From JBBARC01 sp040400005 (GTDB lineage Bacteria > Pseudomonadota > Alphaproteobacteria > Acetobacterales > Acetobacteraceae), in NCBI GenBank assembly GCA_040400005.1, contig JBBARC010000014.1, positions 1-64,000 on the forward strand: DNA of 64,000 nt, written 5' to 3'. Shown here one piece after another: positions 50,968-57,985 of the stretch. The position numbers were made by a program, and so were the translations under genes. Within the stretch, counting starts at the first letter, position 1, and every line of letters begins with the position of its first letter. The notes beneath the pieces are model-generated. The model searched no databases. It worked only from the letters and a program-made list of their open reading frames with translations, and was not told the DNA's origin.

Positions 50968-52845
50968 ATGCAAAATCGTGTGATTAGCGCCATAGGTGCG
51001 GCGTGGGTGCTGGCTGCCTTAGGGGTAAGCCCGGCCAAGGCCGATCCAGCAACCGCGATGGCGGCGGCCAAACAGATGGGCGGACAGATTTTTGCCGATC
51101 GCTGCGCCGGGTGCCACACCGCTGCCGCCAGCAAGGCGCCATCACTTGCGCAGCTCGGCGAACGCTCGATTGAAGATATCGCCACCGCCCTGTTGCTGGG
51201 GCCGATGGCACCGCAGGCGCACGGGTTGAGCGTGCAGCAAATTGGCGCGGTTGCGGTTTTTGTCAGCCACAAAGTAACCCGCCCAGATCCCGATCCGCGC
51301 GCCAATATGTGCAAGGTTGCACCCAAGCTTGATCTGAGTGCGGCGCAATGGAATGGCTGGGGCCGCGAACCCGGCAATACGCGGTTTCAGGACAAACCTG
51401 GCTTTGCCGCCCCGGCGATCAATAAACTGAAACTAAAATGGGCGTTCAGCTACCCCGGCACCATGGTGTACGGCCAGCCCACGATTATCGGCGATTTTGT
51501 GTTTGTCACCAGCCTTACCGGGCGGGTGCAGGCGCTGGATGCCCGCAGTGGCTGCACGGTGTGGACGTACGAAGCCGCTGCCGCCACCCGCACCGCCATC
51601 AGCGTAGGCCCTGGCCGCGGCACCAAGGCGCAGGCGATTGCGTATTTTGGCGATGAAACCGCCATGCTGCACGCAGTAGATGCGCAAACCGGCGCATTGC
51701 TGTGGAAGAAAAAGGTCGATGATCACGCCAGCTCGCGCATCACCGGGGCGCCCGCGCTGTATCGGGGCAAACTCTACGTGCCCGTAGCATCAACCGAAGA
51801 AGTGGGATCGGCACCGCCTTACCCGTGCTGCAGTTTTCGCGGCAATGTGGTGGCGCTGGATAGTAAAACCGGCGCACGGGTGTGGAAATCCTACACCATA
51901 ACGCAAACACCCAAGGCTTACGGCAAAAGCTTCACCGGCACGCCGCTGTTTGGGCCGGCCGGGGCCTCGGTTTGGTCGGCGCCGACGATCGATAAAAAAG
52001 CCGGGCGCCTGTACGTAGGTACCAGTAATTCATATTCTGGCGTGCCGACAGCGTCATCCGATGCGATCATCGCGTTCAATTTGCGCGATGGGAAACAGGT
52101 TTGGTCTAACCAGGTCACGCAAGACGATAATTTTATCGTCGGTTGCTACGCGGTAAAACCCCCTGTTTGCAGCTTCGGTGTGTGCAATGGCCCAAGCGAA
52201 GGATCGTGCCCGGCGAAAGTGGGGCCCGATCATGATTTTGGCGCATCGCCGATTTTGCGCACGCTGCCCAATGGCAAGCGCGTGCTGGTGGCCGGGCAAA
52301 AATCAGGCTTTGTTTACGGGCTAGACCCCGACCGCAACGGACATCTTATCTGGAAATTGAAAGTGGGCGTGGGCGGTGCCGCCGGTGGTATCGAATGGGG
52401 CATGGCGGCCGACACAACTACCGTGTACGTGCCAAGCTCGGATATTTATGTCGCACCGGCCGATAAAGCCGGCGGGCTTAATGCGATTGACATCGCCAGC
52501 GGCAAACTGATCTGGCACGCCGATCCGCACCCGGTTTGCGCATGGGGTGCCAAAAACTGCACCGGCGCGCAATCTCAAGCGGTAAGTGCCATGCCTGGCC
52601 TGGTGTTTTCAGGGGCACTCGATGGCCATTTGCGCGCCTATAGCGCCGCAGACGGCAAGGTGGTGTGGGATACCGATACTGGCGGCAAATTCACCACCGT
52701 CAACCAAGGCCCGCAAAGTGGCGGATCGCTGAACCTGGGCGGGGCTACCATGGCCGGTGGCATGGTGTTCGTGAATTCTGGGTATGGCCGGTTTGCCGGG
52801 CAGAATGGTAATGTGTTGTTGGCGTATCAAGCGGCAGGGAAGTGA
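50968..52845 (+). CDS. Haem c/PQQ dehydrogenase, polyvinyl-alcohol-dehydrogenase-like
   Basis: This 625-residue secreted enzyme has a signal peptide (first 25 residues), a cytochrome c domain with CAGCH at 46-50, and then an eight-bladed PQQ propeller with repeated W-motifs (LKWAFSYPGTMVYGQPTI, ALDARSGCTVWTY, KTGARVWKSYTI). It resembles PVA dehydrogenase, which oxidises secondary alcohols in the periplasm; the natural substrate here is unknown. A vicinal Cys pair lies in YPCCSFRG. No PQQ synthesis genes are nearby. Confidence 0.85.
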   Translation: MQNRVISAIGAAWVLAALGVSPAKADPATAMAAAKQMGGQIFADRCAGCHTAAASKAPSLAQLGERSIEDIATALLLGPMAPQAHGLSVQQIGAVAVFVSHKVTRPDPDPRANMCKVAPKLDLSAAQWNGWGREPGNTRFQDKPGFAAPAINKLKLKWAFSYPGTMVYGQPTIIGDFVFVTSLTGRVQALDARSGCTVWTYEAAAATRTAISVGPGRGTKAQAIAYFGDETAMLHAVDAQTGALLWKKKVDDHASSRITGAPALYRGKLYVPVASTEEVGSAPPYPCCSFRGNVVALDSKTGARVWKSYTITQTPKAYGKSFTGTPLFGPAGASVWSAPTIDKKAGRLYVGTSNSYSGVPTASSDAIIAFNLRDGKQVWSNQVTQDDNFIVGCYAVKPPVCSFGVCNGPSEGSCPAKVGPDHDFGASPILRTLPNGKRVLVAGQKSGFVYGLDPDRNGHLIWKLKVGVGGAAGGIEWGMAADTTTVYVPSSDIYVAPADKAGGLNAIDIASGKLIWHADPHPVCAWGAKNCTGAQSQAVSAMPGLVFSGALDGHLRAYSAADGKVVWDTDTGGKFTTVNQGPQSGGSLNLGGATMAGGMVFVNSGYGRFAGQNGNVLLAYQAAGK

Positions 52846-52851
52846 AGAGAA

Positions 52852-52998
52852 AGAGTCTTCTTTTCTGAAGAAAAGAAGCAAAAGACTTTTATGATGATTG
52901 GGCCTGGGGCAACGCTGCCACCGCGTGCGCCGAACCAGCGTCATAAAAGTCTTTTTGCTTCTTTTTCTTCAGAAAAAGAAGGTTCCTAACCTTGCCTG
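52852..52998. repeat. Two-armed AT-hairpin repeat, copy F
   Basis: The left arm (52852-52893) and right arm (52941-52998) are inverted copies of the unit. The core, read on the other strand, contains CGGTGGCAGCGTTGCCCCAG, as in copies A and B. It lies between convergent gene ends. Confidence 0.85.
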
Positions 52999-52999
52999 C

Positions 53000-53614
53000 T
53001 TATTTTGCAAACGGATAAAGCCTGCGTTCTTCGCTTAGCTGCGCGCCGGTATACGGGGCGGCGGCGGGGTCGAAATGTTGCCAGCCGCTATCGCGGTAGG
53101 CTTGCGCGCGGGTGTCGTTATTCACCACGTGGTGGCTGCGCAAAATAACCTGGGTTGCGGCAACTTTGCTGTCATCCACCGTAACGGTTACCAAGGTGCC
53201 GCCACGGCGCACGCCTTCGGCATAGAAATTAGCTTCGGTTTCGCTAACGCCATTGCTGGTCATGGCACCCACCAGGCCGCCACCGGCACCGCCCAGCACG
53301 GCACCGCCGGCAACGCCGGCCGCCGTTGCGGCAAACCAGCCCAGTGCCACGACGGGGCCGAGACCGGGGATGGCGAGAAAGCCAAGGCCCGCCAGCGTGC
53401 CGGCGGTGGCACCGACGACGGCGCCGAAGGTTGCCCCGGCTTCGGCATCTTCTGCGGCCATATTGCCGTTGGCCACTGGGGTTTTGTGCGCGCCATCGGT
53501 GTTGTTAGCCAGCAGGGCGATGTGATCGGTGTGAATACCGGCGGCTTGCAAATCACGCACGGCGGCTTCGGCATCGAGGTAGGAATCGTAGAGGTGACTA
53601 AGGGTTTTGGTCAT
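53000..53614 (-). CDS. General stress protein 17M-like membrane protein
   Basis: This 204-residue protein starts with a 17M-type domain (LYDSYLDAEAAVRDLQAAGI, HIALLANN), then a glycine-rich hydrophobic middle (ATAGTLAGLGFLAIPGLGPVV) with two or three membrane segments, and a second alpha/beta part (GTLVTVTVDDSKVAATQVIL). Such proteins are induced in stress but have no known activity. No EcfG promoter is seen upstream. It converges with the dehydrogenase gene. Confidence 0.8.
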   Translation of the reverse strand: MTKTLSHLYDSYLDAEAAVRDLQAAGIHTDHIALLANNTDGAHKTPVANGNMAAEDAEAGATFGAVVGATAGTLAGLGFLAIPGLGPVVALGWFAATAAGVAGGAVLGGAGGGLVGAMTSNGVSETEANFYAEGVRRGGTLVTVTVDDSKVAATQVILRSHHVVNNDTRAQAYRDSGWQHFDPAAAPYTGAQLSEERRLYPFAK

Positions 53615-53669
53615 TATAAAATCTCCGGGCGGCGTTCAGCTCACGCGCGTGGATGGGATGAAAGCCAGC

Positions 53670-54032
53670 TTATTTACTGGTGATATTGCCTTGGTAATCG
53701 ACCGAGACATCAACCATTTTGCCATGCTTTTTGGCGGTGCCGCGCCAGATCGAGGCATCGTCCATGGTGAGTTTGCTGATCGATTTATAACCGTGCTTCA
53801 CCAAGCGGCTGCGCGCCTGGTCTTCGGTAAAGCTGTTCTGGCCGGGCAGCGGTGCGGCGGTGGTGCTGCTATCGGTTTGGTTGGGGGCCATGGCAGGGGC
53901 GGTTTGCACGGGTGCTGTTTGATCAGCGGGTGCTGGCGCCATCGTTGTTGGCGGCGTTGTCGCTGGCGTTTGCGCCAAAGCTGTGCCGGCCATAGTCAAT
54001 GCCAGTAGTGTTAAAATGCTTGTTTTTTTCAT
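53670..54032 (-). CDS. PepSY-like secreted protein
   Basis: This 120-residue protein starts at an ATG at 54032 with a signal peptide (MKKTSILTLLALTMAGTALA), then a Pro/Ala/Thr linker and a C-terminal PepSY-like domain (SFTEDQARSRLVKHGYKSIS, then MVDVSVDYQGNIT). PepSY domains are thought to inhibit proteases or sense the envelope. It precedes the 17M-like gene by 55 bp and may be co-transcribed. A longer frame to 54101 is not used. Confidence 0.75.
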   Translation of the reverse strand: MKKTSILTLLALTMAGTALAQTPATTPPTTMAPAPADQTAPVQTAPAMAPNQTDSSTTAAPLPGQNSFTEDQARSRLVKHGYKSISKLTMDDASIWRGTAKKHGKMVDVSVDYQGNITSK

Positions 54033-54183
54033 CAGGTTTCTCCGTTTCACGGTAGTGGATCGCGCAACGCGCGTGCTGGCGTTGGTGTGATCGCCGTGCA
54101 CAGATATGCTGTGCGAAAAACGGAAAAACAGGGCCGGAAACTACTCAAAGGGGGACGGTCATCACCCGCCCCGCGCCAAATTT

Positions 54184-54236
54184 ACAAAAGTCTTTTTGCT
54201 TCTTTTTCTTCAGAAAAAGAGGATTCTTAACCTTGC
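54184..54236. repeat. AT-hairpin repeat, single arm, copy G
   Basis: CAAAAGTCTTTTTGCTTCTT then TTTCTTCAGAAAAAGAGGAT and TCTTAACCTTGC. It overlaps the end of plsC and would end its transcript. Confidence 0.8.
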
Positions 54237-54946
54237 TCTCGATACCCCCGCCCCGCCGCATCAGCCCAATGCGCCTCGATCGCGGCCAGCAGGTCATTGC
54301 GCGGCGTTGCGCGCGGAATGGGCGGGCCGATGGAGATATGGATAGGCCCGGGGGTTTTGGAAAATGACTGGCGTGCCCAGCGGCGGCCGCTGTCGGTTGC
54401 AACCGGGATCACCGGCATATCCATGCGGTTGGCGATGGCGGCGATACCGGGCTGTAGTTTAAGTGGCGCGCCCCAGATGGCGCGTGTGCCTTCTGGAAAA
54501 ATCACGATTTGCTGGTTGGCATCGCGGGCGATGGCGGTATCGTTGAGCAGTTTGCGTAAGGCCGCTGCCCCGGCGGCGCGGTTAACCGGGATCATGCCCG
54601 CTTGCATAAGTAATGGCCCGAACAGGGGAATTTTGATCAGTTCCTGTTTCAACACAAAGCAGGTGCGCGGCGCGAGAGCCAGCCACACTAGGGTGTCGAA
54701 CGCCGATTGGTGCTGGCTGGCGATCAGGGCGGGGCCGTGTGCGGGGATGTTTTCGCGGCCAGTCACCACCGGGTACACCCCGCAGATCACCCGCAGCCCG
54801 CCCAGCACCAGGCGGCCCCAGAACTGGCCGAAGGCGAGCGCGCGATCGGGGTAGAAGCGGCGCACGACGATACCAACAAACGCCAGCACAAAGCTGATGC
54901 CATAAAACCACGCATTAAAAACGGCGGCGCGGAGAAAATTGATCAT
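54227..54946 (-). CDS. plsC: 1-acyl-sn-glycerol-3-phosphate acyltransferase
   Basis: This 239-residue inner-membrane enzyme acylates lysophosphatidic acid to phosphatidic acid. The catalytic HxxxxD is HQSAFD (79-84), with FPEGTR near residue 153 as the phosphate-binding motif. An N-terminal membrane helix covers about residues 10-28. The start overlaps the end of the YdcF gene. The layout ftsE-ftsX-ydcF-plsC recurs in related genomes. Confidence 0.92.
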   Translation of the reverse strand: MINFLRAAVFNAWFYGISFVLAFVGIVVRRFYPDRALAFGQFWGRLVLGGLRVICGVYPVVTGRENIPAHGPALIASQHQSAFDTLVWLALAPRTCFVLKQELIKIPLFGPLLMQAGMIPVNRAAGAAALRKLLNDTAIARDANQQIVIFPEGTRAIWGAPLKLQPGIAAIANRMDMPVIPVATDSGRRWARQSFSKTPGPIHISIGPPIPRATPRNDLLAAIEAHWADAAGRGYREQG

Positions 54947-55527
54947 TGTGCCTGCCCTATCACTTCGCCACCCAAAAGGCCCAGTTCGGCCAATAAAAAT
55001 CTGATATATTCGATGATCAGCACGGGCACCGCGGCGCCTGGCTGAAAATCGGCAAAGGCGCCGGCGCGCACTGGCATGGGCAGCAGTTTAAGCCCGGGGG
55101 CGGCGCGCGAAATTTCCAGCATGGCACGCGGCATGTGGTAGCTGGAGGTAACCACAATGATGCTGGAGAATTTTTCAGTCCGCGCCCAGGCGGCGATTTC
55201 GCTGGCATTGCCGGCGGTGGTCAGCGCTGTGCGGCCCAGGGTTACGCGCGGGCCAAAAATGGCGGAGTCAAACCCGGTTGCCCGCGCGATGTGCTTGAAA
55301 TCAACGTTTGGGGCGACACCGGAAATTAACAGCGTGCGGCCGTAGCCATCGCGCAGTAGTGCAAGGCCAGTGGCGACACGATCGGTGCCGCCGGTCAGCA
55401 CGGCGATAGCATCGGCCGCGCGTGGCGCCGGTTGCGGTGCGTAGGCAACCAAGGTGAACCAGACAAAACCGGCGACCAGCGGTGCCAACAGCAGGGCGAC
55501 CATTAGTTTCAGGGCATCGCGTTTCAT
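54943..55527 (-). CDS. YdcF family protein (DUF218)
   Basis: This 194-residue protein has one N-terminal membrane helix (LMVALLLAPLVAGFVWFTLVA) and a DUF218 domain: ADAIAVLTGGTDRVATGL, GYGRTLLISGV, and IIVVTSSYHMPRAML with the conserved S-Y-H-M. Relatives bind S-adenosylmethionine or act in envelope synthesis (SanA, ElyC). The ATG at 55527 is 10 bp after the ftsX stop. Confidence 0.85.
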   Translation of the reverse strand: MKRDALKLMVALLLAPLVAGFVWFTLVAYAPQPAPRAADAIAVLTGGTDRVATGLALLRDGYGRTLLISGVAPNVDFKHIARATGFDSAIFGPRVTLGRTALTTAGNASEIAAWARTEKFSSIIVVTSSYHMPRAMLEISRAAPGLKLLPMPVRAGAFADFQPGAAVPVLIIEYIRFLLAELGLLGGEVIGQAQ

Positions 55528-55537
55528 GGCAGGAAAC

Positions 55538-56461
55538 TCATGGCAACCGGGCGAGCCACACACGCACGGTGAGGTTGGCAGTGATAAAGCCAATGCCGCA
55601 GGCGGCCAGAGCGAGTGCGGGCAAGGCGGCCCACACCAGCGTTGGCAGGGCAGCAACCACCGACGCGGCATCCGACAGCACCACCTGACTTGCCGAAAAC
55701 GGCGCCGCCAGCCGCGCTAACGCCAGCAGCACCGGTATTGCGGCCAGCGCCCCCAGTGCGCCGCCAGCACCGGCCAACACCGCCATACGGCTGGCAAAGC
55801 GCCAGGCGATGGTGGCGTCGGTGGCGCCCAGGGCGTGCACAATAAAGATCGCATCGCGCCGCGCGGCCAAGCCAGCGCGGGTGGCAATCACCATCAGGGC
55901 GGCGGCAATAATCATCACCAGCCCTAACGCCAGCGCAGCACAGGCTTCCAGGCTACGGCCCAGGGCGGCCAGGCGGGCGAGCCAGGCGCCGTTTTGTTCA
56001 ATCAGCGCTGCCGGCAGGGTTTGGCTGATGGCGTGCAGCACGGCGGCCTGGTTAGCGGTTGCGGTGAGATGGATATCGAACACCACCGGCAGGCGCAGCG
56101 ACAGGGTTTTGGGATCGGCGCCCAGCCAGGGCCGCAGCAAATTTGCCAACTGGGCATCATCCAGGCGCTCGGCGCGGGCAATGCCGGGGATGGCGGCGAA
56201 GGGGGCGGTGGGAATGTTCGCTGTATCTGGCAGTTGCACGGTGATTTCTGCCGCAGCCCCGTAGCGCCAGTGGCGCGCCAGGGCGGCTGATCCGGCAAGG
56301 CCCCCCACGGCCAGGCTTGCCAAAAATATCATGGCGGCCACCAGCAGCGGCAGCAGGCGATCAGATAAAGCCCGGCGCAGGCCAAGGTCGTCGGCCCGGC
56401 GACGGCCTACAGATTCGCCACGGCGGCTGGCGCGGGTGGTTTTGGCGAGCCGATCAGCCAT
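55538..56461 (-). CDS. ftsX: Cell division protein FtsX
   Basis: This 307-residue permease-like protein has an N-terminal membrane helix (about 38-62), a periplasmic loop (ITVQLPDTANIPTAPFAAIP) and three C-terminal membrane segments, the FtsX layout. With FtsE it controls cell-wall hydrolases at the septum. The ATG at 56461 overlaps the ftsE stop. The sequence is Ala/Leu-rich and less conserved than FtsE, as usual. Confidence 0.85.
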   Translation of the reverse strand: MADRLAKTTRASRRGESVGRRRADDLGLRRALSDRLLPLLVAAMIFLASLAVGGLAGSAALARHWRYGAAAEITVQLPDTANIPTAPFAAIPGIARAERLDDAQLANLLRPWLGADPKTLSLRLPVVFDIHLTATANQAAVLHAISQTLPAALIEQNGAWLARLAALGRSLEACAALALGLVMIIAAALMVIATRAGLAARRDAIFIVHALGATDATIAWRFASRMAVLAGAGGALGALAAIPVLLALARLAAPFSASQVVLSDAASVVAALPTLVWAALPALALAACGIGFITANLTVRVWLARLP

Positions 56462-57179
56462 CGGCAATTAATCTTCCGGCTTCCAGCACCAGGGCGCGGG
56501 CGGGGTGGCGGGCGACCAGGGCCGCGTTATGGCTGGCGACAATCACCGTGGTGCCCAGGCGATTGAGTTCGGCCAGCAACTGCATCAGGCGTTCGGCCTG
56601 GGCATCATCCAAATTGCCGGTGGGTTCATCGGCCAGCAGTAAGGCGGGCCGGGTGATCACCGCGCGGGCAATGGCGGTGCGCTGCTGTTCGCCGCCCGAC
56701 AGCTCGGCCGGCAACGCATCGGCGCGGCGGGCGAGGCCAACCCAGCGCAGCATTTCGCTAACATCGGCGGCAAGCGCTGCTTCCGGACGGCCGGCCAAGC
56801 GCAGCGGGAGTGCCACATTATCAAACGCGGACAGGTGGGGCAGCAGGCGGAAATCCTGATACACCATGCCAATACGGCGGCGCAGCGGCGGCAGATCGCG
56901 GCGGCGGGCGGTTTCGATTGCGGTGCCCAGCAGGGTGAGGTGCCCGGAAGTGGGGCGTTCGGCGAGCGTCAACAGGCGCAGCAGGCTGGTTTTGCCGGCG
57001 CCCGAAGGGCCGAGCAGCCAACGAAACCCGCCTTCGGGGATGGCAAAACTAATCCTGTCTAGCACCGGGGCCAACACCGGGGTGGCGGCCGGCTGGTAGC
57101 ACAGGGTGCAATTTTGCAGGCGGACACTGGTGGCGGTTTGGGGCAGTGGCGACTCCAATGACGGCGGGTTTGGTCTCAT
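56454..57179 (-). CDS. ftsE: Cell division ATP-binding protein FtsE
   Basis: This 241-residue ATPase has Walker A GPSGAGKTS, Q-loop YQDFRLLPHLSAFDNVALPL, signature LSGGEQQRTAIARAV and Walker B LLLADEPTGNLDD, all typical of FtsE. It powers signalling through FtsX. The ATG at 57179 is preferred; a longer frame to 57257 lacks conservation. It begins the ftsE-ftsX-ydcF-plsC operon and is divergent from the zinc-ribbon gene. Confidence 0.93.
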   Translation of the reverse strand: MRPNPPSLESPLPQTATSVRLQNCTLCYQPAATPVLAPVLDRISFAIPEGGFRWLLGPSGAGKTSLLRLLTLAERPTSGHLTLLGTAIETARRRDLPPLRRRIGMVYQDFRLLPHLSAFDNVALPLRLAGRPEAALAADVSEMLRWVGLARRADALPAELSGGEQQRTAIARAVITRPALLLADEPTGNLDDAQAERLMQLLAELNRLGTTVIVASHNAALVARHPARALVLEAGRLIADG

Positions 57180-57402
57180 ATTAGCCACGGGATACGCGGC
57201 ACTGCACTCTGATTGGGCAATTCCTGCCGTGCAACGCAAACGGCGCACGCTAACCACTTGGCGGCAACCGTGCGTTGTGGCAATCCGGGAGCCGAAATGG
57301 TTGCGCGCGCCGATTTGCCGGGGGAAGGTAATTAGGGCTGTGCGCGCGGCATCACAAGTTTACCATGCGTCAAGCGTGGGACGCCCTTGAGGGTTAGTGT
57401 TT

Positions 57403-57930
57403 ATGCGTATTGTCTGTCCAACCTGCGAGGCTGCCTACCAAGTGCCAGATGCCGCTCTGGCGGCACGCAAAACAGTAAAATGCGCGCGCTGCGGCAATAG
57501 CTGGTCACCCTTAGGCGATGACGAGCCGACCGTGGTGCCAACTGCGGCGCCGATTGTGGCCCCGGTTGTAGCCCCGGTTGTAGCTCCGGTTGAGACTGTG
57601 GCTTCCGCGCCGCCAACCGCGCCCGAGCCGCCGGTGGAACCGGTTGTGGTGCCCCCCCCCCCGGCAGAACCGGTGGTGATTGATGCGCCGCTGCCTGACG
57701 TGGCCGCACCGGCGCCCGCCACAAAACCAAAGGCAGCGCCCACCCCAGTTGTGGACGACGCAGACGAGTTCGTGCCCGAAGATACCGCCCGCGGCGGCAG
57801 CGGTCTTGCCATCAGCATCGCCATTGTGCTGGCCGCCGGCTTGGCCACGGTGATGTTCCGCGGGCAGATTATGCAGGCCTGGCCCGCCAGTGCGCACCTG
57901 TTCGCCGCCATTGGCCTGGGCGGGTCGTAA
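57403..57930 (+). CDS. MJ0042-type zinc-ribbon membrane protein
   Basis: This 175-residue protein opens with a CxxC zinc ribbon: MRIVCPTCEAAYQVPDAAL, then CARCGNSW, the MJ0042 pattern common in alphaproteobacteria. A long Pro/Val/Ala linker follows (with a run of ten C in the DNA at 57652-57661), then one membrane helix (AISIAIVLAAGLATVMF) near residue 145. The function is unknown. The ATG at 57403 is chosen; a GTG two codons earlier is possible. Confidence 0.8.
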   Translation: MRIVCPTCEAAYQVPDAALAARKTVKCARCGNSWSPLGDDEPTVVPTAAPIVAPVVAPVVAPVETVASAPPTAPEPPVEPVVVPPPPAEPVVIDAPLPDVAAPAPATKPKAAPTPVVDDADEFVPEDTARGGSGLAISIAIVLAAGLATVMFRGQIMQAWPASAHLFAAIGLGGS

Positions 57931-57985
57931 CCGCTGCGTGCCGGGCTAAGATGCCCACTGGCGCCCGCCTAAACGTGCCCGCCGC

